DNA of 32,428 bases from JAQBGV01 sp032128395 (GTDB lineage: Bacteria > Planctomycetota > UBA8108 > UBA1146). The position numbers were made by a program, and so were the translations under genes. Shown here piece after piece: positions 7,663-16,044 of the stretch. A model generated the notes under the pieces. It was not told the DNA's origin, ran no database searches, and saw nothing but the letters and a program-made list of their open reading frames with translations. The first letter of the stretch is position 1. Each line of letters begins with the position of its first letter. The stretch lies in contig JAQBGV010000233.1 of assembly GCA_032128395.1 (NCBI GenBank), positions 1 through 32,428 on the forward strand, in the 5' to 3' direction.

Positions 7663-8676
7663 ATGGTCCTCCCGAGCGAATTCGAACTCTCGGTGACGCC
7701 GGAGGAGATCGTCCTCCGAGCGCGCGGGCAGCGCCGCGAACGCCTCGACCTCTATCTCCTGCGCAGGCTCCGCTGGGGTTCCCGCACCAAGGTCCAACGC
7801 TTGATCCAACTCGGGCGTGTCCTCGTGAACGGGGGCCCGGGGAAGTGCGCACAGCGCATCGCACGCGGAGATGAGGTGCGCGTCCGACTCCTCACTTCGA
7901 CCGCCATCCGGTCCGAACACCCTCCACTCTCCGCCCCGCTCTGGGAGGATCCCTACCTGCTCGCGATCGCAAAGCCCCCCCACCGACTCGTCCATCCGAC
8001 CGGACGCACCATCGCCGGTACCGTGATCGACGAGCTGCATTCCCGCTACCAGGAACTGAATCTGCGCGGCGGTCGCGAGGTGATCCCCCGGCTCTGCCAT
8101 CGCCTCGACCGCGACACGTCCGGCCTGCTCCTCGTCGCCAAGACGATCGAGATCCGCCGCAGGGTGCAGGAGGCATTCGAGGGGGACCGAGTGCGAAAAG
8201 GGTACATCGCGATCGTCGAAGGGGAGGCGCGGGAGCGCGCGTTCGAAGTCGATGCCGCGATCAGCGCTCACTTCGACCTCCGACGCCCACACTCGCATCG
8301 CCTCGCACGCCTCGACGAATCGGGAAAAGCTTCGAAGACGCGCTTTTTCGTGCTCGGGTGCGGAGCCGGATTCTCCGTCGTGCACTGCCTCCCGATCACG
8401 GGCCGCCAGAACCAGATCCGCGTGCACCTCGCGTCGGTCGGCCTGCCGATCCTCGGAGACACGGGGTTCGGGAGTGCGGAGGAGAAGTGGACGGCACCGG
8501 CGCCGGCCTACCCCGACCGCGCGCTTCTCCACTCGTACCAGCTGCGGTTCCGACATCCGCTCTGGGGAACCGAACGAGAGCTCCGCTGCCCCGCGATCGG
8601 CGACCTGCGCCCTTTCCTGATGGCCGCCGGCGTGATGGAATCCGAGATTCCTCCCCTATTGCGAGTCGGAAGATAG
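7663..8676 (+). CDS. RluA-family pseudouridine synthase with S4 domain
   Basis: This enzyme converts specific uridines in rRNA or tRNA to pseudouridine. The 337-residue protein has an N-terminal S4-like RNA-binding segment (about 25-75, with RLDLYLLRRL and LVNG) and the RluA catalytic domain. The catalytic motif is HRLDRDTSGLLLVAK at 146-160, with Asp149 as the catalytic aspartate. Further motifs are KGYIAIVEG, TGRQNQIRVHL and the LHSYQLRFRHP region near the end. S4 plus this length resembles RluC/RluD, but the target base cannot be read from sequence. ATG 7663 follows the DUF72 stop by 13 bases with GAGG immediately before it, so initiation probably depends on coupling. Confidence 0.93.
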   Translation: MVLPSEFELSVTPEEIVLRARGQRRERLDLYLLRRLRWGSRTKVQRLIQLGRVLVNGGPGKCAQRIARGDEVRVRLLTSTAIRSEHPPLSAPLWEDPYLLAIAKPPHRLVHPTGRTIAGTVIDELHSRYQELNLRGGREVIPRLCHRLDRDTSGLLLVAKTIEIRRRVQEAFEGDRVRKGYIAIVEGEARERAFEVDAAISAHFDLRRPHSHRLARLDESGKASKTRFFVLGCGAGFSVVHCLPITGRQNQIRVHLASVGLPILGDTGFGSAEEKWTAPAPAYPDRALLHSYQLRFRHPLWGTERELRCPAIGDLRPFLMAAGVMESEIPPLLRVGR

Positions 8677-8792
8677 TCCCCGCTCGCTCTCCTCCCGACG
8701 TGGTCACCATCGCGCATCCCGAGGTAGACTTCTGATAGGAGGTGGGTCCTCTTTCCCTCAGCACACTCCCGCCCCTCGAGGAGCAGACGTCC

Positions 8793-10340
8793 TTGAGTAC
8801 ACCGGCCCCTACCGGCGAGCGCCGCGGCTTCGATCCCTCCGCGTTCCACGTGATGATCGCCGATGATCAGGCGCACCTCCGTGAGATCGTCGGTCGGGTG
8901 CTCAGCAAGGATGGATACGACGTCACTCTCGTCGAGGACGGCGACGATCTCCTCGAGCAGGCTCGGAATCGTCCCCCCGACCTGATTGTCCTCGACCTGA
9001 TGATGCCGCGCCTCGACGGCCTCTCCGCCCTCCGGATCCTGCGCCAGGACCCCCGCCTCCAGCACGCCTACGTCCTGATTCTGTCGGGCAAGTCCTCGAT
9101 CGAGGAGAAGCTCGAAGGATTCGAGTGCGGGGCGGACGACTACATGACGAAGCCGTACTCGATCGATGAGTTGCGCGCGCGCGTTCGCTCCGGGATCCGA
9201 CTCCGGGCGGTCGAACGCCACCTCGAGCGATCGCAGCAGATGGTGATCCGACAGGAAAAGCTGGCGACGATCGGCGTGCTCGCGGCGGGAATCGCCCACG
9301 AGTTCAACAACATCATGAGCGGGATCGCAGGCTACGCTCAGCTGGCGAAGCGCAACGAGAAGTACCGCGATCGACTCGTCGAGGTCGCGCTCGACCAGTC
9401 CCGACGCGCCGAGAAGATCACCTCGAGCCTCTCGACCTTCGCCTCGGGCGCCTCCCCCCGCGTCGAACGCGCCTCGCTCGAACCTCTCCTCGAGGCGGCG
9501 CGGACCCTCGTCACGAAGTCCTTCGACGCGAAAGGCGCCACCCTCGAGGCGATCGTCGACGCGGACCTCCCCGAGGTCGAGCTCAACCGCGGACAGTTCC
9601 AACAGGTGATCCTCCACTTGCTCCTCAACGCCCAGGAGGCGGTCGGCGACGGCGGCAGGGTCGAGGTCCGCCTGCTCAGAGCCGACGATCGCCTCCACTT
9701 CGAAGTGGACGACGATGGCCCGGGGATCCCAGCGACCGACGTCGTCCGCATCTTCGATCCGTTCTTCACGACGAAGGGTGCCCGAGGCGGGAGCGACGGC
9801 GAGAGTACCGGCCTCGGACTGACCTTCTCCCTGAACGTGGTCGAGGCTCACCAGGGGACGATCGAGCTCGTGAGATCCCGACTCGGCGGCGCATGCCTGC
9901 GCGTCAGCCTTCCCGTCCCGGCCACCGTGCACGCTCGGAAGAACACGAAGCCTGTGACCGAGGAGGTCCCGGTGCGGCCGGCCCGCCATCTCCTGATGGT
10001 CGAGGACGACCTCACGCTTCAAGAGGTGGTCCTGGAGCTGCTCGAGGACACGCATCTGACCTGTTTCACCAATGGCCCCGAGGCGGTGGCGCACTGCCGG
10101 GACGCCCCGGTCGACGCCGTCCTGCTGGACATCAATTTGGCCGGTCCCTGGGACGGCTGGCGGGTACTCGAAGAATTGAAGACTCTCCCCCATCCCCCAC
10201 CGGTCATCTTGACGACCGGGTCGATCGAGGCCCACGACGAGTGCCCGTATCCTCGGGTCGAGCTGCTCCGCAAGCCGTTCCGACTCGGAGAGCTCGAGGA
10301 TGCACTCCGCCGTGCGATGGCGGCTCCCGCGCAGAGCTGA
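8793..10340 (+). CDS. Soluble hybrid sensor kinase (receiver-kinase-receiver)
   Basis: This 515-residue hybrid two-component protein has no membrane segment. Numbering is from the TTG start. An N-terminal receiver has an Asp pair at 24-25, phospho-Asp68 in LIVLDLMMP and Lys120. A dimerisation/phosphoacceptor helix carries His169 in GIAHEFNN. The ATPase domain has N-box Asn279, DDDGPGIP and STGLGL. A second receiver has Asp446 in LLDINL and Lys494. It probably takes phosphate from another kinase at the first receiver and controls its own kinase output (inference). TTG 8793 has GAGGAG at a 9-base spacing; GTG 8742 is in frame but its AGGAGG touches the codon, so it is less likely. No DNA-binding domain is present, so a downstream partner is needed. 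Confidence 0.9.
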   Translation: MSTPAPTGERRGFDPSAFHVMIADDQAHLREIVGRVLSKDGYDVTLVEDGDDLLEQARNRPPDLIVLDLMMPRLDGLSALRILRQDPRLQHAYVLILSGKSSIEEKLEGFECGADDYMTKPYSIDELRARVRSGIRLRAVERHLERSQQMVIRQEKLATIGVLAAGIAHEFNNIMSGIAGYAQLAKRNEKYRDRLVEVALDQSRRAEKITSSLSTFASGASPRVERASLEPLLEAARTLVTKSFDAKGATLEAIVDADLPEVELNRGQFQQVILHLLLNAQEAVGDGGRVEVRLLRADDRLHFEVDDDGPGIPATDVVRIFDPFFTTKGARGGSDGESTGLGLTFSLNVVEAHQGTIELVRSRLGGACLRVSLPVPATVHARKNTKPVTEEVPVRPARHLLMVEDDLTLQEVVLELLEDTHLTCFTNGPEAVAHCRDAPVDAVLLDINLAGPWDGWRVLEELKTLPHPPPVILTTGSIEAHDECPYPRVELLRKPFRLGELEDALRRAMAAPAQS

Positions 10341-10491
10341 ACCGCTCGATCTTCACACCGACCGCCCTCGTTCCGCTTGCATTCCACTCCGCCCCAGCCA
10401 ACATCGCGCACTGATCCCTAGGGCCGAAGTCTCGGCGCCGGTCCATCTGCACAGCAACTTCGAGAGCCCACTGCTCGGAGAGGAACGCCGC

Positions 10492-11241
10492 ATGAAGGTC
10501 GCGGTCTGCCTCAAGCGCGTCCCGGACACCGCCTCCCGGATTCGCATCGCCTCCGATGGAAAGTCGATCGACACCTCCGACCTGCAGTTCATCATCAGCC
10601 CCTACGATGAGTTTGCGATCGAGGAGGGAATCCGTCGCCGCGAGGCAGGTGGGGAGGGCTCGGTGACGGTGGTGACCGTCGGGGCCGAGAGTGCCCTCGA
10701 GACCCTTCGCAAGGCGCTCGGGATGGGCGCCGACGACGGGATCCTCGTTCGGTGCGACGAGGATCTCGGACCGCGCCGGACCGCCGAGGCCCTCGCCGCC
10801 GTCCTCCGTGACCGCGGGTACGACCTCGTTCTCTTCGGGCGGCAATCCGCGGATGCCCAATCCACCCAGGTCGGCGCGCAGACCGCCCAGATCCTCGGCA
10901 TTCCGTACGTCGGAGATGTCGTGGGACTCGAGATCGACGGTCGCGAGGCACGGATCACGCGAGAGGTCGAAGGGGGGCACGAAGTGTTGCGCGGAGCACT
11001 CCCGCTCGCACTCGGCGCCCAGAAGGGCCTCAACGAACCGCGCTACCCCTCCCTCAAGGGGATCATGGCCGCCAAGAAGAAGCCGATCGAGACCGTCGAG
11101 GCGTCGCCGGGTGAGGTTCGACTCGAGACCTTGGGCTACTCACCACCCCCCGAGCGTCCCGCCGGGCGGATCATCGGGGAAGGCCCGGACGCGGCGGCCG
11201 AACTGGTCCGCGTGCTCCGCGAAGAAGCGAAGATCCTCTAA
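10492..11241 (+). CDS. etfB: Electron transfer flavoprotein beta subunit
   Basis: EtfB, with EtfA, accepts electrons from acyl-CoA and other flavin dehydrogenases and passes them to the quinone pool. The 249-residue protein starts with the family pattern KVAVCLKRVPD. It has SPYDEFAIEEG at about 36-46, GRQSADAQSTQVG (nucleotide-binding region) at 116-128, the EtfB signature around REVEGGHE at 157-164, and LNEPRYPSLKGIMAAKKK at 180-197. The length is normal. ATG 10492 has GGAGAGGAA upstream. The 151-base gap before it could hold its own promoter, though I see only weak boxes. etfA follows after 80 bases that contain two small hairpins. Confidence 0.96.
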   Translation: MKVAVCLKRVPDTASRIRIASDGKSIDTSDLQFIISPYDEFAIEEGIRRREAGGEGSVTVVTVGAESALETLRKALGMGADDGILVRCDEDLGPRRTAEALAAVLRDRGYDLVLFGRQSADAQSTQVGAQTAQILGIPYVGDVVGLEIDGREARITREVEGGHEVLRGALPLALGAQKGLNEPRYPSLKGIMAAKKKPIETVEASPGEVRLETLGYSPPPERPAGRIIGEGPDAAAELVRVLREEAKIL

Positions 11242-11247
11242 GGTGCG

Positions 11248-11277
11248 ACTGCTGCAGTGGACTCCGGGTGACGGAGT
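11248..11277 (+). other. Paired hairpins between etfB and etfA
   Basis: Directly after the etfB stop, ACTGC-T-GCAGT (11248-11258) is an 11-base palindrome. It is followed at 11261-11277 by ACTCCG-GGTGA-CGGAGT, a perfect 6-bp stem with a 5-base loop. The etfA ribosome binding site (AGGAGG, 11311-11316) lies clear of both. There is no T run, so termination is unlikely. They may protect or punctuate the transcript between the two subunit genes (inference). Confidence 0.4.
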
Positions 11278-11321
11278 AGGCGGTAGGAGCGGGGATCGAT
11301 CCTGCGAATGAGGAGGGCTTC

Positions 11322-12290
11322 TTGAACATCCTGGTGCCGATCGAAGTCCGTGGCGACGCGGTGAAAAAGCCCTCGCTCGAAGCACTCGGGCTCGCTCGAC
11401 GACTCGCGGAGAGCAGCGGGGGCGAGGCGATCGCCGCCGTGCTCGCTCCCGGGGCAGCGTCGATCGCAGCGACCATCCGCACGGCCGGCGCTCACCGAAT
11501 CCTCGTCGCCGACGACGCCGTCTACGGAAAGGCTACCGCAGGGGCGTTCGGGCGCGAGTTTGCCCGCCTCGCCCGGGAGCGGGAGGCGCACTTGGTGCTC
11601 TTCGGTGCGACGGTCGCCGGGAAGGAGCGGAGCGCCACGACCGCCGCCGAGCTCGGCGTCGCCGCCGCCACCGATTGCGTCTCGATCGCGATCGAAGATG
11701 GATGGTGGGTCTCTGAGCGCCCCGTCTTCGCCGGAAAGGCGATGCAGAGGGTGCGATCACTCGGCACCCCCGCCGTCGCCTCGATTCGTCCGAACTACGG
11801 GGAAATCGCGGAGGGGGCGCCCGATGCGGAGATCGAGACGATCGAGCCCGGCATCACCGAGGGGGAGCTCCGGCTGGTGGTCGAGTCCTTCGAGGCGAGC
11901 GCGGGCCGGACCGTCGATCTCACCGAAGCGGAGATCATCGTCTCGGGGGGCCGCGGCCTCAAGGGCCCCGAGCACTTCTCGCTCATCGAGTCCCTCGCAG
12001 AGACCCTCGGCGGGGTGGTCGGCGCCTCCCGCGCCGTCGTCGACGCGGGGTGGCGGCCCCACTCCGACCAGATCGGCCAGACCGGGAAGACCGTCAGTCC
12101 GAAGCTGTACATCGCGATCGGGATCTCGGGCGCGATCCAGCACCTGGCCGGCATGTCCTCGTCCCGAACGATCGTCGCGATCAACAAGGACCCGAGCGCT
12201 CCGATCTTCCAAGTCGCGACGTACGGGATCGTCGGCGACCTCTTCGAAGTCGTCCCCAGACTCGAGGAGGAGCTGAAGAAGGTGCTGTAG
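11322..12290 (+). CDS. etfA: Electron transfer flavoprotein alpha subunit
   Basis: EtfA binds the redox-active FAD of the ETF heterodimer. The 322-residue length is normal. The C-terminal FAD domain is complete: SGGRGLKG at 208-215, GASRAVVDAGW at 234-244, QIGQTGKTVSPKLYIAIGISG at 250-270, IQHLAGM at 272-278 and INKDPSAPIF at 287-296. The start is TTG 11322, supported by AGGAGG five bases upstream. No ATG in the same frame lies nearby. The acyl-CoA dehydrogenase and ETF:quinone oxidoreductase that would act with it are not in the window. The 255 bases downstream hold stem-loop sequences but no gene. Confidence 0.97.
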   Translation: MNILVPIEVRGDAVKKPSLEALGLARRLAESSGGEAIAAVLAPGAASIAATIRTAGAHRILVADDAVYGKATAGAFGREFARLAREREAHLVLFGATVAGKERSATTAAELGVAAATDCVSIAIEDGWWVSERPVFAGKAMQRVRSLGTPAVASIRPNYGEIAEGAPDAEIETIEPGITEGELRLVVESFEASAGRTVDLTEAEIIVSGGRGLKGPEHFSLIESLAETLGGVVGASRAVVDAGWRPHSDQIGQTGKTVSPKLYIAIGISGAIQHLAGMSSSRTIVAINKDPSAPIFQVATYGIVGDLFEVVPRLEEELKKVL

Positions 12291-12345
12291 CGTCGGATTC
12301 CGCCCCCGGGCACTCGGTCGCCCCTCGGTTCTCTCCTCGACTCCA

Positions 12346-12378
12346 CTCGGACCCGGACCGAGCTCGGAGCGCATGCGC
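12346..12378 (+). terminator. Possible stem-loop cluster after etfA
   Basis: About 55 bases after the etfA stop, CTCGG-ACCCGGA-CCGAG (12346-12362) can form a 5-bp stem. It overlaps the 10-base palindrome CCGAGCTCGG (12358-12367) and is followed by GCGCATGCGC (12369-12378). There is no T run, so this is only a tentative transcript end; the rest of 12291-12545 shows no gene or clear promoter. Confidence 0.25.
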
Positions 12379-12545
12379 GGTGATCTACCTCGCCGCGGTC
12401 CCCCCGCCCCGTCCCTCCCGGTAGAACCCTCCCCAGCGGTCCCCTCAGAGTTGCCATCGTACTCTTCTCTGCCGGGAGCCCCTTGTCCGATGAGCCCCCC
12501 GCAGCGGATGAAGTGACGCACCAGCCACCGACGGGAAAGTGATCG

Positions 12546-14321
12546 ATGGCCTCGACGATCCTCGAACAGATCCTGGAGAACGTCAGCCGAGGAGCCCGGC
12601 TCCCCGTGCAACCCTCCACCTCGACCCCCGTCTCGACCCGATCCCCCATCCCGACCAACCCCGCGCCCGAGCGGGACCACCGCCGTCCATCCGAGGATGC
12701 GGAAGCTCTTCTGCGCGTCGTGATCGATGAGGTCGACCTTCGCCTAGCGCGTCTCGTCGAGCGAGTGCTCACTCACCCCACGCTCCGCACCAAGCCGAAG
12801 CCCGCACCGACCTCCCCCATCCCTTCTGGCGCGCTCCCCGGCCCCCTCCACCCCGCGGGCACCGAACTGATCGATGTCGCTCGAGCGGCTCGGTTCCAAG
12901 CTTCCGAAGCGCTCACCCCGGTCAATCCCCGGCGCGCTCCTGGAACCGCGGCTCAGGCGAGGAGAACGGAGGAGATCGAAGCGCAGCGGATCACCGCCCT
13001 GGAGAACGACTCGCGAAGACCCGATCCCACTTCGACTCGAACGCTCCCGACGACGGAGGAAGAACGCTCCGAATTTCGCGCGGATGATCCGGTGCTGCCC
13101 GGTGGCGCGGCCGTGAACATCGGCCTCGAATGGCCATCCCCCGAAGGGAGCCTGGGCGCAGGATCTCCGCCCGGGGCACGGCCCTACAGGATCGATGAGT
13201 TCGACGAGTTCGAACTCGTGAAGGTCGGCCCCGACCCGCTCGCAGAGGTCGACGCCGCCCCCGCCGCCAAGGGGACTCGCGAAAGGGACGAAGACGGAAG
13301 CCCTCACTCGCCCGGCGATGACACCGACGAGGTGTTCTTCGTACCCTCGCAAGATCTTCTCGAGTGGAACGATGGGACCTCGCTCGAGGCATCCGCCCCC
13401 GAGGAGAGCAGGACCGGTCCTCTGGTGAGTGACTCCGCCGAGTCGCCGTACCAAGCTCCGGGCGCGCTCGATGAGCTCCCGATCGAAGCTCTGATCGAGA
13501 TGGAGCCTCCCGGACCCGGCCGTCTCGAAAGTGGTCCGATCGGAATCGGGGCTCTCGTCCCCGGGACAGTTCCGGATCCCATCTCGGACTCGGACTCGGA
13601 CGCTGTCACCCGGGACGAAGTCCCCGAAGGTCTTGCACAGGACGACTTCGACCACGACACGGACTACCGGGACGCAGCGACGGAGGGTGATCCCTACCAC
13701 CTCTTCCGCCCCGCGAAGCATTCCTCCGCCGAACCGAGCCTCGAATCTTCGGCCGATGAAGAGCAGTGGGTCGAAGATCCGGAGCCCGATGATTGGGAAC
13801 AGTCGCCGCACGTCGAAGTACCGCCGGTCATGGGGTCGATCGGTGCGAAGACCGAGGGCGCCATGCATCCCCCCGCGCCGGGAGAGAAGATCCTCGATCA
13901 GATCGGGAGCGGCAGCACGTTCGTTCCGCGTCCGAACCCCGCCCGCTCGAACTCTCCGATGGATCAATTCGAGTCGATCGTCGAGGAGATCGCCGCGACC
14001 TGCGCGACCGTCTCCACCCGCTCCCCCTTTCACGCCGGAGATTCCGAACACGAACCCGTGCCGTCCTCCCTCGCTGAGATCCGCGATCTGCTCGCACCGT
14101 TGCAGATGATCCCGGAGCTTCTCGAGCAGCAGGGGGCGCCACACCGCCAGATCCTCGAGCAGGTCCAGAACCTCGCGCGGGAAGTGCGAGAGATCGCCCG
14201 CGCGCCCCGCGCCGCGGCCGACCCTGCGAGCCCCGCCGTCGCGGCGGAGCAACAGCAGGCAGAGCAGAGGCGAAGAGTCGCCTTCGATGACATCCAGGGG
14301 ATGATCGATTCCCTGTCCTGA
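12546..14321 (+). CDS. Uncharacterised, largely disordered acidic protein
   Basis: I do not recognise this 591-residue protein as a whole. An N-terminal helix (STILEQILENVSRGARL, 3-19) and a second helix at about 51-81 (ALLRVVIDEVDLRLARLV then LTHPTLR) precede about 390 residues rich in Asp, Glu, Pro, Ser and Gly with no hydrophobic core, probably disordered. Helical and coiled-coil-like sequence returns at about 470-560 (ESIVEEIAA, EIRDLLAPLQMIPELLEQQ, ILEQVQNLAREVREIA), then a Gln/Ala-rich stretch and a terminal FDDIQGMIDSL. No signal peptide or membrane segment is visible. ATG 12546 has GGGAAAG 7 bases upstream. The stop is 34 bases before the FHA kinase gene, suggesting a shared transcript and a scaffold or adaptor role (inference). 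The two N-terminal helices faintly recall T6SS sheath protein TssC. Confidence 0.75.
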   Translation: MASTILEQILENVSRGARLPVQPSTSTPVSTRSPIPTNPAPERDHRRPSEDAEALLRVVIDEVDLRLARLVERVLTHPTLRTKPKPAPTSPIPSGALPGPLHPAGTELIDVARAARFQASEALTPVNPRRAPGTAAQARRTEEIEAQRITALENDSRRPDPTSTRTLPTTEEERSEFRADDPVLPGGAAVNIGLEWPSPEGSLGAGSPPGARPYRIDEFDEFELVKVGPDPLAEVDAAPAAKGTRERDEDGSPHSPGDDTDEVFFVPSQDLLEWNDGTSLEASAPEESRTGPLVSDSAESPYQAPGALDELPIEALIEMEPPGPGRLESGPIGIGALVPGTVPDPISDSDSDAVTRDEVPEGLAQDDFDHDTDYRDAATEGDPYHLFRPAKHSSAEPSLESSADEEQWVEDPEPDDWEQSPHVEVPPVMGSIGAKTEGAMHPPAPGEKILDQIGSGSTFVPRPNPARSNSPMDQFESIVEEIAATCATVSTRSPFHAGDSEHEPVPSSLAEIRDLLAPLQMIPELLEQQGAPHRQILEQVQNLAREVREIARAPRAAADPASPAVAAEQQQAEQRRRVAFDDIQGMIDSLS

Positions 14322-14355
14322 TCGCGCCCGAGGGTAAGATACGGGGAGTCCGTTC

Positions 14356-16044
14356 GTGCAGATCACAGTCGTCCGAGGCCCCGCACGCGGCCGCACGTTT
14401 CTTCTCGGTCCGAGACGCGTCGTGCTCGGTCGGGACGACAGTGCGGACATCGTACTCGGCGACCCTCGCGTCTCTCGCCGCCACGCAGAGATCCGTCCCG
14501 CCGAGGCGGGAACCTGGATCCTGCAGGACCTCGGCAGCACCAACCACACCTTCCTGAACGGCCGTCGGGTGCGTCAGGCCCTCCTCCGCGAAGGGGACGA
14601 GCTCACGGTCGGGGACACTCACATCTCCGTCCAAGGCACCGTCATGCCCGGCCATTCGAGCCAAGTGATCTCGATGCGGGTCGATCCGGAGAGCCTGAGA
14701 CGGACCCTGAGCGACGGCGGCGAGTGGAGCGCCGGAGGGAAGCGCCTGCAGGAGGCTCTCTTCCAGATCGGTCTCCTCGCCGATCCATCTCTGGAGCGTG
14801 AGGAGATCGTGCGCCGAGCGATCCCTATCCTCGAAGAAGGGGTCCCCTTCTCCACCTGGGCGTGGATCCGCTGGCCGGACGGCCTCGAGCGAGGATTTAC
14901 CGCGATCGGCGAGCGTGGCGGCGATTCCATCGACCCGATCGCTTTCGATCCCGATGAGGATCTGGTGAAGAAAGCCGTCCGCGGCCGACGGGCGGTGATC
15001 GGTGGCGACTGCAGGACTGCGGTCGAAGAGACGATCCGCAGCAAGGGCGAGGGAGCGGCCTCCGCGATGGCGGTGCCACTGCTGGCCCGCGCCGAGGACG
15101 ACACGATCCTCTACTTCGAGCGAGACTTCCGATTTCCCGCGTTCGAGGCCGAAGAGCTCGCCTGGGTGGCCGCACTCGCCTCGCAACTCGCAGGTCACCT
15201 CGAGAGTTCGCGACTCTTCTCGAATCTCCGAGGAGCCCACGAACGGTTGCGGAGCTCGCAGTCGCAGCTGAATCGCTGGGAGAAAATGGCGCTGATCGGG
15301 CGTCTCGCGAGCGGATTCACCCACGACTTGAACAATCCGCTCACGAGCTTGCTCGGGTTCCTCGAACTTGCGCGTCGTGAGGTCGAGTCCGAGGGAATCG
15401 AAGGGAAGCTCGCCGACTATCTCACCCGGGCCCACTCGGCCGCGGACTACTGCCGGGCGCTCTGCCGGAACCTCCTCGCCTTCGCGCGCCAGAGACCGTT
15501 CAGCGAGGGGGAAATGGTCCCGATCGACATCGCGGACACGATCCGGAAGACCCTCGACCTGTGTGCGAGCGCGATCCGCTCATCGGGCGCCGAGATCGAT
15601 GTGCAGATCAGCGAAGGTCTGGAGCTCGAGGGAGATGCCGCGACCCTGCAGCAGATCGTGATGAACCTGATCGTCAACGCCGCCGACGCGATCGCCGACA
15701 ATCCCCCCGATCGTCCCGGCGAGATCCTGGTCGCGGCGAGCGCACTAGAGAACGGAGTCCTCCTGGAGGTCTCCGACAACGGACCCGGGATCGCGCCCGA
15801 ACTCGCCTCGACGATCTTCCAGCCGATGGTCACGAGCAAGGACGTGGGGCACGGCACGGGCCTCGGCCTCTTCGTCGTCCAACGGATCGTCGATGAGGCC
15901 GGGGGCTCGATCGAGGTTGTGAGCGAATCCGGGCAGGGGACGGCCTTTCGGCTGCGGCTCCGGCGGCGACTCGCGCGCATATCCAGCGAGGAACTCGATC
16001 CGATCCCCGTGTCGGATCTGGCGGTTGCGGAGGAAGCCCCGTGA
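14356..16044 (+). CDS. FHA-GAF-histidine kinase
   Basis: This 562-residue soluble sensor kinase begins with an FHA domain (1-95), which binds phosphothreonine peptides. Its GRDD at 25-28, SRRH at 40-43 and STNHTFLNG at 61-69 are intact. A GAF-like sensory region spans about 130-285, then a short coiled coil. The kinase core has phosphoacceptor His323 in SGFTHDLNNPLTSLLGF, N-box Asn441, DNGPGIAPE at 474-482 and GTGLGL at 500-505, which groups it with NtrB-like kinases. The GTG start at 14356 has GGGGAG 7 bases upstream. The response regulator gene overlaps its stop by four bases, so the two form a cognate pair. FHA input implies that a Ser/Thr kinase substrate controls it (inference). Confidence 0.93.
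   Translation: MQITVVRGPARGRTFLLGPRRVVLGRDDSADIVLGDPRVSRRHAEIRPAEAGTWILQDLGSTNHTFLNGRRVRQALLREGDELTVGDTHISVQGTVMPGHSSQVISMRVDPESLRRTLSDGGEWSAGGKRLQEALFQIGLLADPSLEREEIVRRAIPILEEGVPFSTWAWIRWPDGLERGFTAIGERGGDSIDPIAFDPDEDLVKKAVRGRRAVIGGDCRTAVEETIRSKGEGAASAMAVPLLARAEDDTILYFERDFRFPAFEAEELAWVAALASQLAGHLESSRLFSNLRGAHERLRSSQSQLNRWEKMALIGRLASGFTHDLNNPLTSLLGFLELARREVESEGIEGKLADYLTRAHSAADYCRALCRNLLAFARQRPFSEGEMVPIDIADTIRKTLDLCASAIRSSGAEIDVQISEGLELEGDAATLQQIVMNLIVNAADAIADNPPDRPGEILVAASALENGVLLEVSDNGPGIAPELASTIFQPMVTSKDVGHGTGLGLFVVQRIVDEAGGSIEVVSESGQGTAFRLRLRRRLARISSEELDPIPVSDLAVAEEAP

Noticed and set aside
8508..10235. Long open frame of 575 codons on the minus strand
   Set aside because: It is antisense to the pseudouridine synthase end and hybrid kinase, both of which show intact catalytic motifs in the plus strand frame.
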